DNA of 64,000 nt. Source: Neorhodopirellula pilleata (GTDB lineage Bacteria > Planctomycetota > Planctomycetia > Pirellulales > Pirellulaceae). The stretch covers positions 958,986 through 1,022,985 of the forward strand of contig NZ_SJPM01000001.1 of NCBI RefSeq assembly GCF_007859915.1, written 5' to 3'. Shown here in pieces: positions 1-7,409 of this stretch. Both the position numbers and the translations under genes were made by a program. Positions within the stretch are counted from its first letter, which is position 1; each line of letters begins with the position of its first letter. Under the pieces are notes generated by a model. That model saw only the letters and a program-made list of their open reading frames with translations, made no database searches and was not told the DNA's origin.

Positions 1-288
1 CGCATCGTCTAAGTCAGCGTCGTATTGGCACAACAGTCTGGCCGTCGACGACAACGCGTAGTCTTCCTGGTACTGTTCGATGATCCCGATCGCGATCAAC
101 GATTCGATCAACAGCAACAACCGGTCCGGCGCGATCTGCAGGTTTTCGGCGAGCGCCGGTAATGTCTTTTGGCCTTCGGCGAGTTGGTCAAAAACACCCA
201 ATCGGCGACCGGCACGCAGCACGTGCGACGTCGCATTGATCGTCATCAATTCTTGATAATGGTCTAACGTGCGATCTTGCGCAGACAT
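1..288 (-). CDS. SAM-dependent methyltransferase, N-terminal fragment (runs off the window)
   Basis: The first 96 codons of a minus-strand gene are present; the rest lies left of position 1. It starts at ATG 288-286 with MSAQDRTLDHYQELM. The visible part is all-helical and resembles the N-terminal dimerisation (winged-helix) domain of class I O-methyltransferases of the hydroxyneurosporene-methyltransferase type: residues 19-30 (ATSHVLRAGRRL) and the LGVFDQLAEG, LPALAENLQI and RLLLLIESLIAIGII segments fit the pattern in which a helix-turn-helix-like domain precedes the Rossmann SAM-binding domain. The SAM-binding motif itself is outside the window, so substrate and activity cannot be judged. 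It lies 63 bp downstream of trpB on the same strand and could be cotranscribed with it. Confidence 0.6.
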   Translation of the reverse strand, partial: MSAQDRTLDHYQELMTINATSHVLRAGRRLGVFDQLAEGQKTLPALAENLQIAPDRLLLLIESLIAIGIIEQYQEDYALSSTARLLCQYDADLDDA

Positions 289-351
289 GGATTCTTCCTT
301 GAGGATCGAAGAAGGCGTCAGGTGAAAGGGACGCGGGCGAAAAAAAGCGGA

Positions 352-1578
352 CTACCAATCTTCGCCACGAAGTCGGGCGATTTCCATCGCGTCTTTGTCA
401 CCACGACCGGACAAACAGATCACCAAGTGTTGCTTTTCGGACATCGTCGCGGCCACTTCGATCGCTTTGGCGACCGCGTGGGCGGTTTCCAATGCACATA
501 AAATGCCTTCGGTCGTGGCGAGTCGTTCGAACGCCTTCATGGCTTCGTCGTCGCGGCAGTCGATGTAATCGACCCGATGGGTGTCTTTCCAATAACTGTG
601 CTCCGGTCCAACGCCTGGATAATCCAAGCCGGCGCTCATCGAATGAACATCGCATGTCTGGCCGTCTTCATCCTGCATCACGTAGCTGTAGCTGCCGTGC
701 AGCACTCCGGGACTGCCGTAGGAGAGCGGCGAGGCGTGATCGCCATCCGCGTTGGACCGCCCGCCCGCTTCGACGCCGACCATCCGCACGCCTTCGTCTT
801 CGACGAACGGATAAAACATCCCGGCCGCGTTGGAGCCGCCGCCCACGCACGCGACGACGCAATCGGGCAATCGGTCGAACGAGTCTCGGCACTGTTCGCG
901 TGTCTCACGACCGATGATCGCTTGAAAATCACGCACCATCATCGGAAAAGGGTGCGGACCGATCACGCTGCCGATGATGTAATGCGTGTTCTCGACCGAC
1001 GCCATCCAATCTCGCATCGCCTCGTTGACCGCATCACGAAGGGTTCGCGATCCGCTTTCGACGGGGCTGATGGTTGCTCCCATCAACTTCATGCTGAAGA
1101 CGTTCGGTTTTTGTCGGCGAATGTCTTCGGCCCCCATGTAGACCGTGCAAGGCAATCCGAAGTGAGCGCACGCGGTGGCGCTGGCGACGCCGTGTTGTCC
1201 GGCACCCGTCTCGGCGATCACGCGGGTCTTGCCCATTCGCAAGGTCAGCAGGGCTTGGCCGAGCGTGTTGTTGATCTTGTGCGCGCCGGTGTGATTGAGG
1301 TCTTCGCGTTTGAGCCAAATCTGGGCCCCGCCGACCGAATCGGACAATCGTTTGGCATGATACAGCGGGCTGGGGCGACCCACGAAGGTTTTCAACAAAC
1401 CATCGAGTTCGCGTTGAAATTCAGGGTCACGCTTGGCGTTGTCGTACTCTTGAGACAGTTCATCGAGGGCTCGCGTGAGCGTCTCCGGAACGAATCGCCC
1501 CCCGAAGTCACCGAACCGACCTTGCGGGTCAGGGACTTGTGCGGACGCGTGGGCGGTGGCGGAATCGGCGATACTCAT
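352..1578 (-). CDS. trpB: Tryptophan synthase beta chain
   Basis: It catalyses the PLP-dependent condensation of indole with L-serine to tryptophan, normally as the beta subunit of the alpha2-beta2 cytoplasmic complex. The 408-residue length is typical of TrpB. Visible hallmarks are the N-terminal [13 protein letters not shown], the PLP-lysine region [12 protein letters not shown], the substrate-loop motif [15 protein letters not shown], the phosphate-binding GGGSNAAG, and the C-terminal CLSGRGDKD. The start is ATG 1578-1576 ([12 protein letters not shown]); no convincing Shine-Dalgarno site precedes it. trpA is not adjacent in this window. The next gene upstream is divergent, so the 117-bp gap 1579-1695 probably holds promoters for both directions. 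Identification is secure. Confidence 0.97.
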   Translation of the reverse strand: MSIADSATAHASAQVPDPQGRFGDFGGRFVPETLTRALDELSQEYDNAKRDPEFQRELDGLLKTFVGRPSPLYHAKRLSDSVGGAQIWLKREDLNHTGAHKINNTLGQALLTLRMGKTRVIAETGAGQHGVASATACAHFGLPCTVYMGAEDIRRQKPNVFSMKLMGATISPVESGSRTLRDAVNEAMRDWMASVENTHYIIGSVIGPHPFPMMVRDFQAIIGRETREQCRDSFDRLPDCVVACVGGGSNAAGMFYPFVEDEGVRMVGVEAGGRSNADGDHASPLSYGSPGVLHGSYSYVMQDEDGQTCDVHSMSAGLDYPGVGPEHSYWKDTHRVDYIDCRDDEAMKAFERLATTEGILCALETAHAVAKAIEVAATMSEKQHLVICLSGRGDKDAMEIARLRGEDW

Positions 1579-1695
1579 GAAGGGGGTTTCGCAGTGGGTA
1601 AAGAATGGGGAGTCGCAACAGGGATGTGGATGACTTACAAGCCGATACGGGGCGTTTTCATGTTTGTTTAACCGATTGTCACTGGAGAAGAAAAC

Positions 1696-2592
1696 TTGGT
1701 CAACGCGAACGAGCGTCCGTTTAGTACTTTTCGACCGCGAAACGTCTTCGGCGTCGACTTCAGCGGCGCCCGACTGGCCGGCAAGAACGCGTGGATCGCC
1801 GAGTTGAACGTGATCGGAGATCCCGGCCAGACGACCTCGCCTCCGCTGAAATTAAACGACCTCCGCCCCCTCGGCCGGGCCGCCGGGGACGACGAACGGG
1901 ACGTCGTATGCCGATTCCTGGCCGATTCGATCCTCGCCAGCCATGACGCCCTGTGGGGGATGGACTTTCCGTTCGGATTGCCGATCGAATTGGGATTGGA
2001 TGATTGGCCGTCCCAACTGGAGCACGTTCGCTCGCACGACGGTGATGCCAAGTCGTATGGTCGCGATCTCGTTAAAACCGCCCAGCTTGTTGGCAATGCC
2101 ATGCACATCCGCCGGTTAACCGATTCGGAAACCAAGACGCCGTTTGATTGTTATCACTACCGGATCATCTACCAAACGTTTCATGGGATGCGTGATGTGC
2201 TGGCCCGGGTCGCCGGCCAAGACGCGACCGCCGTGATGCCGTTTGAGGCTCATGCGTGGCGAGCCAAGTCCCCGGTCCGCCGGGTCGTGGTCGAAGCGTG
2301 CCCGTCCTCGACGCTCAAACGATGGTCACTGCCGCATCAAAATTACAAACAACCCGGCGATCAACCTCCCGACGCGGTCCGCCGTCGAACGCGGCGGGCG
2401 ATCTTAAAAGTCTTGAGTTCATCGGTCGAAATCTCGGATCACCGCTGGCGGGTGATGATGAACAATCCCGGCGGCGATGCGATTGACGCCGTGTTGGCTG
2501 GCGTCGGCGCGTGGCAGTCGTGGTACCGCGATGACCACTCCGCGATCGCCAACCACGAACGATACCCGATCGAAGGTCGGGTCTATTGTTGA
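1696..2592 (+). CDS. DUF429 family protein (RNase H-like fold, predicted nuclease)
   Basis: A 298-residue protein of the DUF429 type. Motifs that fit the family are the N-terminal [20 protein letters not shown] in the first third, [13 protein letters not shown] near residue 200, and the C-terminal [15 protein letters not shown]. The aspartates of the first and last motifs are those expected of an RNase H-like active site. No substrate is known for this family. The start is TTG at 1696; GGAGAAG eight bases upstream is a good Shine-Dalgarno match, and the first in-frame ATG is far inside the conserved region, so the TTG start is preferred. It is convergent with dnaA, with only a few bases between the stop codons. 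Confidence 0.75.
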   Translation: MVNANERPFSTFRPRNVFGVDFSGARLAGKNAWIAELNVIGDPGQTTSPPLKLNDLRPLGRAAGDDERDVVCRFLADSILASHDALWGMDFPFGLPIELGLDDWPSQLEHVRSHDGDAKSYGRDLVKTAQLVGNAMHIRRLTDSETKTPFDCYHYRIIYQTFHGMRDVLARVAGQDATAVMPFEAHAWRAKSPVRRVVVEACPSSTLKRWSLPHQNYKQPGDQPPDAVRRRTRRAILKVLSSSVEISDHRWRVMMNNPGGDAIDAVLAGVGAWQSWYRDDHSAIANHERYPIEGRVYC

Positions 2593-2595
2593 GTT

Positions 2596-3753
2596 CTACT
2601 CTGTCAGACGCTCGGTGATTTGGTCGGCGGTGCGGCGGAGCGTGGCGTCTTCGTCGAACGCGGATTCGATTTTGCGAATCGAGTGCAAGACGGTCGAGTG
2701 GTCTCGACCACCGAACGCATCGCCGATTTGCGTCAAACTGGATTCGGTCATCTGCCGCGACAGGTACATCGCTAATGACCGGGCTCGCACGATGTTTTGA
2801 CGACGTGAACCGCTTCGCATGTCCGACGACTTGACGCCCAAGTGGCGGGCCACGGCGGAAGTGATCGACTTGATCGAAATCTCTTCCTTGGCACCCACCT
2901 TGCCGATCGCCGATTCGATCGCTTCGACGCAAACCGGCGACTCGTTCATGCGGCACCACATCGCGACCTGCTTGACGGCCGCATCCAATTCACGCACCGT
3001 GACGGCCGCATCCAATCCTCCATCGAGCAACCGCCACGAATCCGGATCACTATCGGGCAAGTGAGCCATCATCAATTCACGCAAAATCGCGTGACGCGTT
3101 TCGCCTTCGGGCGGATGCAAGGTGACGGTCAATCCGGGCAACGTGCGACTGACCAACGGTGAACGCAAACCACGGATCTCCGACGGTAAACGCCGGCAGG
3201 TGACGATCGTGATGCGTCCGGCCGCGTCGCGAGCTTCCAAGCGTGCGGCGAGTTCTTCTTGCGCGGGGGCTTTGTCGGCGATCGCGTGCAAATCATCGAT
3301 CACCCACACGACCGCTTCGTCAAGCCGACGGCGCATCCGAGGCATGTCTTTGGAATCGATCGACGAAGCGAACTCGCGGGCGAAGTCGATCGCCGGTTGA
3401 TACAAGACTCGCGACGAGAGCACTTTGCTGGTGACGCCCGGGTTCCCGTCGCTCGCCGTTTCGGCGTCCGCGTTGATCGAATCCCAAATCGAATTGATCC
3501 CGATGCGTTGGGCGATGTGAAGCGCCAGGGTCGTCTTGCCGACGCCCGAAGGGCCGACCAACAACAACGGCCGAGCGACTTCGATTAACGGTTCGACCGA
3601 GTGATCGCAAACATATCCAGCCAAGCGGTTTTCGCGGCCGTAATAAAACAACGGAGTGACCGGTTGCACCACCGGCGTCTCGCGTCGTCGACGCCGGAGC
3701 GACGGACGCTCCAACGCGAACGAGGAAACGGTGGTGGGAGTCGGTGCGACCAT
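2596..3753 (-). CDS. dnaA: Chromosomal replication initiator DnaA (short form)
   Basis: AAA+ initiator that binds DnaA boxes at oriC and opens the origin. Visible are the Walker A GPSGVGKTT, Walker B VVWVIDDLHA, and a C-terminal helix-turn-helix domain IV with the DnaA signature GGRDHSTVLHSIRKIE preceded by RARSLAMYLSRQMT. At 385 residues it is shorter than typical DnaA (about 440-480). The region before the AAA+ domain is only about 35 basic and proline-containing residues, so the usual domain I (DnaB/DiaA contact) seems absent or reduced. The AAA+ domain starts at TPLFYYGREN rather than the classic FVVG-N motif. Two tandem DnaA-box-like 9-mers lie about 115-135 bp upstream. No dnaN or recF lies alongside. 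A DnaA-related paralogue is possible, but the complete domain IV favours DnaA. Confidence 0.88.
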   Translation of the reverse strand: MVAPTPTTVSSFALERPSLRRRRRETPVVQPVTPLFYYGRENRLAGYVCDHSVEPLIEVARPLLLVGPSGVGKTTLALHIAQRIGINSIWDSINADAETASDGNPGVTSKVLSSRVLYQPAIDFAREFASSIDSKDMPRMRRRLDEAVVWVIDDLHAIADKAPAQEELAARLEARDAAGRITIVTCRRLPSEIRGLRSPLVSRTLPGLTVTLHPPEGETRHAILRELMMAHLPDSDPDSWRLLDGGLDAAVTVRELDAAVKQVAMWCRMNESPVCVEAIESAIGKVGAKEEISIKSITSAVARHLGVKSSDMRSGSRRQNIVRARSLAMYLSRQMTESSLTQIGDAFGGRDHSTVLHSIRKIESAFDEDATLRRTADQITERLTE

Positions 3754-3788
3754 TGATTGACGAATGAAGATTGAAGATTGACGATTGA
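3754..3788. repeat. Short imperfect GATTGA-type tandem repeat upstream of dnaA
   Basis: Directly upstream of the dnaA start the sequence is a run of related 6-7-mers: GATTGACGA occurs at 3755-3763 and again at 3776-3784, with GAAGATTGAAGATTGA (3766-3781) between them. It is low-complexity DNA in the presumed 5' leader. Whether it has a function cannot be told from the sequence. Confidence 0.5.
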
Positions 3789-3867
3789 GCGAGGCCTTAG
3801 CGGATGTCGCCGAGCCTCCTTCACCGGGCCTGCATTAGTTTACGCAAAACTCGCCAAACTAGCCATC

Positions 3868-3888
3868 TTTTCCACTTAGTTTTCCACA
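3868..3888. promoter_or_regulatory. Two tandem DnaA-box-like 9-mers
   Basis: TTTTCCACT (3868-3876) and TTTTCCACA (3880-3888) are close to the DnaA-box consensus TTATNCACA and sit in the same orientation, 12 bp apart, upstream of dnaA. The second overlaps the last codons and stop of the cysteine desulfurase gene, so part of the match may be coding coincidence. They could serve DnaA autoregulation or be part of an origin; only two are seen, so an oriC is not claimed. Confidence 0.35.
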
Positions 3889-5084
3889 ATTCGAACGGCT
3901 GTTCGGGTACTGAATTTTCGGGAAACCAGCTCGATCGCTCTAGCAATCTCTTCCTCGGTGGAAAACTTTGACATCCCGAACCTTAAGGCCGAGTCGATCG
4001 CCGGTTTACCGGCCCGCATCGCCGTCAACACGTGGCTCGGCGGGCTGCTGCCGCTGCTGCACGCCGAGCCGCTGCTGCAGGCGACGCCGGCCATGTCCAA
4101 ACTCATCAGCATTTCTTGGCGATCGGCGCCGATGAACGACATACACGAGGTCGACGGCAATCGTTCGCTGGCATGCGAACCGTGGATTTCGATCTCGGGA
4201 TGGCGTTTTTGAAGTTCTTGTTCAAATTGGTCACGTAGACGGGACATTTTGGCGGCGGCGGCCGGCTGCTCGGCCACGGCGAGCTCCGTCGCGGTCGCGG
4301 CGGCGATCACCAACGGCACCGGCTCGGTCCCCGGCCGCGTGCCTAGTTGCTGTTCGCCACCGAAAAGCGAGGGTCGCAATTCGATGCCGCTGCGGAGCCA
4401 CAAAAACCCGACGCCGACCGGGCCGTGGAACTTGTGCGGCGTGAACGTCGCCGCATCGATGCCCAACTCCTGGAAATTGACGGGGACTTTACCGATCGAT
4501 TGGGTGGCATCGACGTGGATCGGAATCCCAGCGGCCCGGCAGATCGCGGCGGCTTCGACGATCGGCTCAATCACGCCGGTTTCGTTGTTGGCGGACATGA
4601 TGGAAACCAAGCCGACGTCATGCCCGGCGCTGCGATGTTGTTCGATTAGGGCCTGCAAATGTTCCAGTTTCACGACGCCGTGGCGATCGACGTCGATCAA
4701 GCCGACCGGTCGCGACGAGGGGCCGTCACTCAATCGCTTCACAGCCGCCAAGACGCTCGGATGCTCGATCGCGCTGACCAGAACCGCCGTCCGGACGAGG
4801 TTGCCCGGATCGGGGTCGCCGATGCCAAAGATCGCCGCATTGTTGGCTTCCGTTCCTCCACTGGTCACGATCAACCGGTCGGCCCCCACGCGGGTCAAAT
4901 CGCTGCCCAGGGCGCGAGCGATTCGGTCCAAGGCCGCATCGAGTTTCGCCCGCGCCCGTTGACCGACCTGATGTTGGCTCGATGCGTTAAGCGGCCCAGC
5001 GGCGAGGGCGTCGGCGAGTACGTCGGCGACGCGTGGATCGATGGCGGTGGTGGCGTTGTTGTCGAGATAAATCACAGGAATCAA
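3876..5084 (-). CDS. Cysteine desulfurase (NifS/IscS family)
   Basis: A PLP enzyme that takes sulfur from cysteine as a persulfide for Fe-S cluster assembly or tRNA thiolation. The 402 residues show the family pattern: IYLDNNATT at the N-terminus, TSGGTEANN, ANNETGVIEP, HVDATQSIGKVP, the PLP-lysine motif FTPHKFHGPVGVGF, and the catalytic cysteine loop VACSSGSACSSGS near the C-terminus. The start is TTG at 5084-5082 (TTG ATT CCT GTG). It follows directly on the TGA stop of the upstream gene (ACT TGA TTG), so translation is probably coupled. An IscS-versus-NifS assignment is not possible without neighbouring iscU or nifU genes, and none is visible. Confidence 0.93.
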   Translation of the reverse strand: MIPVIYLDNNATTAIDPRVADVLADALAAGPLNASSQHQVGQRARAKLDAALDRIARALGSDLTRVGADRLIVTSGGTEANNAAIFGIGDPDPGNLVRTAVLVSAIEHPSVLAAVKRLSDGPSSRPVGLIDVDRHGVVKLEHLQALIEQHRSAGHDVGLVSIMSANNETGVIEPIVEAAAICRAAGIPIHVDATQSIGKVPVNFQELGIDAATFTPHKFHGPVGVGFLWLRSGIELRPSLFGGEQQLGTRPGTEPVPLVIAAATATELAVAEQPAAAAKMSRLRDQFEQELQKRHPEIEIHGSHASERLPSTSCMSFIGADRQEMLMSLDMAGVACSSGSACSSGSSPPSHVLTAMRAGKPAIDSALRFGMSKFSTEEEIARAIELVSRKFSTRTAVRIVEN

Positions 5085-5768
5085 TCAAGTCGGCGGCAAA
5101 GGTGTTAAGTCCGATGCCGCTTCGGCTGCCAATGCGTCGGCCAGGTCATCTTGTCCGGCGTCGCGCATGTCCCGAATCAGGCTTTTGTATTCCTCCTGCA
5201 AATAACCACGAACCAGCGATCGCAGCGTCGCCGGATTCTCGCTTTGACGGACGATCTCAAACAGACGCGGCAACAAGATGTAAAGTTCTCTCTCGGCCAG
5301 TTTCCCGATCGTCGGCCAGAGTTCCTTGGCCATCTCGGGATGATCGTTGGTCCACGTTTTCCAGTACGAGTCCCCGCCGGCGTGGTATCGCAATTGTTTC
5401 ATCAACAACGCCGCGTCGTCATGGACCGGCTCGCCTCCGCCGTTTTTCAGCGAAACCAAATGCCAGAGTGTTGGTTCACCCGGCGGTGGCGTGATCAGAT
5501 TCTTTTGGGTCAGTGTCAGCGCCGTCATCGGCGTCGAAGTGTCGCGGCGAATCGGGGTGATCTGCCAGTGAATCAGCGGAATCTCGTAAAAAGTGAACGT
5601 TCGTGACCGAAAATGGGTGGGCGAAAACTCTTCGCCTTCGACATAGCCGCCCAAACGAACGATCAAAAACAGCACGCCGGCCAACACGACCGTAGAAATC
5701 AACAACACCCAGAACCGGGCCAATCCAGCGGCGCGGTGGGGCGGTTCGGGTTTGGCGGCGGCGTTCAT
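5085..5768 (-). CDS. Small single-pass membrane protein of unknown function
   Basis: A 227-residue protein with one clear transmembrane helix near the N-terminus (FWVLLISTVVLAGVLFLIV, about residues 19-37), followed by a soluble domain with GGYVEGEEFSPTHFRSRTF, LIHWQITPIRR and a helical C-terminal half (MAKELWPTIGKLAERELYILL, split across about residues 145-170). I recognise no family. The positive charges before the helix suggest the N-terminus is inside and the soluble part lies in the periplasm. Its stop codon abuts the TTG start of the cysteine desulfurase gene, so the two form an operon. Its start region faces the scpB start divergently, which leaves very little room for separate promoters. 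Confidence 0.7.
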   Translation of the reverse strand: MNAAAKPEPPHRAAGLARFWVLLISTVVLAGVLFLIVRLGGYVEGEEFSPTHFRSRTFTFYEIPLIHWQITPIRRDTSTPMTALTLTQKNLITPPPGEPTLWHLVSLKNGGGEPVHDDAALLMKQLRYHAGGDSYWKTWTNDHPEMAKELWPTIGKLAERELYILLPRLFEIVRQSENPATLRSLVRGYLQEEYKSLIRDMRDAGQDDLADALAAEAASDLTPLPPT

Positions 5769-5847
5769 GTCGGCGAGTGGTAAGTCGGTTCGAGGAAACG
5801 TTCGGAATGGTCTGGTGACGTCGGGATCACTCGGGCATGATGATCGA

Positions 5848-7158
5848 ATGACTCCTTATTCTGCACCCTGGCGACGCTCGATGCGATGGCACCGATCCAA
5901 TTCGTTGCCGGGGCCCCTTTCTGCGACGAATGGCGGCTCTTGGCTCGCTGCCGATTCGATCCTTCGAACCGCCGTAAGACTCCGCGTCTCGACTCGGACG
6001 GCTGGGACAAAGAGTCTATCGGATCGACCGGAAAATCATGACGGTGATGTCGCTCAGGCACGCGATTCGCGGGAGCCGCTCGATCGCGGGTTGGCCCGAT
6101 GCCGGGTAGAAGCATTGTTGCTGATCGCCAAATCGCCGCTAAACTACCGGCGACTGGCGTCTTTGGCGGATTTAGAGGATGCCACCCAGGCGAGGACCCT
6201 GGTGGCGGAGTTAAACGATTTATACGATTCCAACGGTCGAGGAATTCGAATCGAGCAAATTGCCGGAGGCAGCCGAATGATGACCCGAGCGGTGGTCAGT
6301 CCTTGGTTGAGGAAACTAGGGGTTTTGCCGCCGGCGATTCGATTGAGTTGGCCGATGATGGAGACGCTCGCCATCGTTGCGTATCGCCAAGATGTCACGC
6401 GTGCGGACGTCGAAGCGGTACGAGGCGTTGCCTGTGGCGAGATCCTGCGTCAATTAATGTCGCTCGATTTAGTCAGGATCAGTGGACGTAGCGAAGACCT
6501 TGGCCGACCCTACCTTTACGGAACCACGAAACGTTTTTTACAAATTTGCGGATTGGCGTCGATAAACGCTCTTCCTGCGATTGACTCGCGAGGATTCTGT
6601 GATGATGTTTCTGGTTCTCCAGACGTCGCAGATTCAAGCGACGATTCCCCATTTCCCCCAAGCCAAGAATCGGACACCCGTTCCGGTTCGCCTGTTTCTA
6701 AGGAGTCTGACGTGAGTATCGCTTTGACCGACGCTCTCGCCACCGATTCGGTGTTGTCGACCTTCGCCACCACCACGGTCGGCGAATCCCTCGCCGCCCC
6801 CGTGGCAAGCCCGCTTGATCCTTCGGCCGTTACGGACCTCAGCGATGCGGTAGCCGTCATCGAAGACGAAGAAGACGACCTGTTCGAAAAAGGCCTCGAA
6901 GACGACGAAGAGGAATTCGTCGACGACGACGAGGACTGGGATGACGACGACGAAGAGGACGACGAGGAAGAAGACGACCTCGAAGATGAGGATGAAAGCG
7001 AAGAGGACGAAGTCGAAGACGAAGCCGACGCGAGTTGGGAAGAAGTCGACGACGATGAAGCCGACGAAGATTGGGAAGATGAAGAAGAAGACGACGACGA
7101 TTGGGAAGAGGACGACGACGAGGAAGAAGAAGAAGAGGACGAGGAATGGGACGGCTAG
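5848..7158 (+). CDS. scpB: Segregation and condensation protein B with long acidic tail
   Basis: ScpB is the winged-helix partner of ScpA and SMC in bacterial condensin. The core is recognisable from RVEALLLIAKSPLNYRRLASLADL through ETLAIVAYRQDVTRADVEAVRGV and SGRSEDLGRPYLYGTTKRFL. The start is uncertain. The open frame extends back to TTG 5752, ATGs lie at 5848 and 5881, and a TTG lies just before the conserved domain; none has a clear ribosome site. I chose 5848, which gives an N-terminal extension of about 85 residues of low conservation appeal. After the core comes a Ser/Thr/Asp linker and then about 100 residues made almost only of Asp and Glu (encoded by about 6857-7155), ending DEEWDG. 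The tail is far longer and more acidic than in usual ScpB proteins (about 190-250 aa). Confidence 0.85.
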   Translation: MTPYSAPWRRSMRWHRSNSLPGPLSATNGGSWLAADSILRTAVRLRVSTRTAGTKSLSDRPENHDGDVAQARDSREPLDRGLARCRVEALLLIAKSPLNYRRLASLADLEDATQARTLVAELNDLYDSNGRGIRIEQIAGGSRMMTRAVVSPWLRKLGVLPPAIRLSWPMMETLAIVAYRQDVTRADVEAVRGVACGEILRQLMSLDLVRISGRSEDLGRPYLYGTTKRFLQICGLASINALPAIDSRGFCDDVSGSPDVADSSDDSPFPPSQESDTRSGSPVSKESDVSIALTDALATDSVLSTFATTTVGESLAAPVASPLDPSAVTDLSDAVAVIEDEEDDLFEKGLEDDEEEFVDDDEDWDDDDEEDDEEEDDLEDEDESEEDEVEDEADASWEEVDDDEADEDWEDEEEDDDDWEEDDDEEEEEEDEEWDG

Positions 7159-7409
7159 TCCTCACTCGTTTACGAAAAACATCCATCCCAAATCTTGTTT
7201 CGCCATTTCGATTGGTTCGTGTAACGCGATAGCAATTCGAAGTGGCGTCGTTGATCCCATCGAAAAATTTTCGTCAAAGACTCGGTTTGCATTGGCGTCC
7301 TGGAATCAAACCTGAATCGCAATTGTTCGATCGCTGAAAAAAAGTTTTTTCAGTTTGATCGTCAATTGTGCATCGCTGAATTCCAGGACCAAAGCCCGTC
7401 AACCTTGGG
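7159..7409. other. Convergent intergenic region between scpB and the giant gene
   Basis: This stretch is AT-richer than its surroundings. It contains one perfect A/T-rich palindrome (7334-7353, listed separately) and no convincing gene. Confidence 0.5.
7334..7353. terminator. A/T-rich perfect hairpin, candidate bidirectional terminator
   Basis: CTGAAAAAA and TTTTTTCAG form a perfect 9-bp stem with a two-base loop (CTG-A7-G-T6-CAG). It lies between the convergent ends of scpB and the giant gene, 57 bp beyond the stop of the latter. The stem is poor in GC, so it is a weak terminator at best. Confidence 0.35.

Noticed and set aside
577..1671. 364-codon + strand ORF opposite trpB
   Set aside because: trpB has full family motifs on the other strand; this ORF is an antisense shadow.
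5752..5847. Upstream TTG start and N-terminal extension of scpB
   Set aside because: It would overlap the start of the divergent membrane protein gene and adds residues with no ScpB similarity; the true start is still uncertain.
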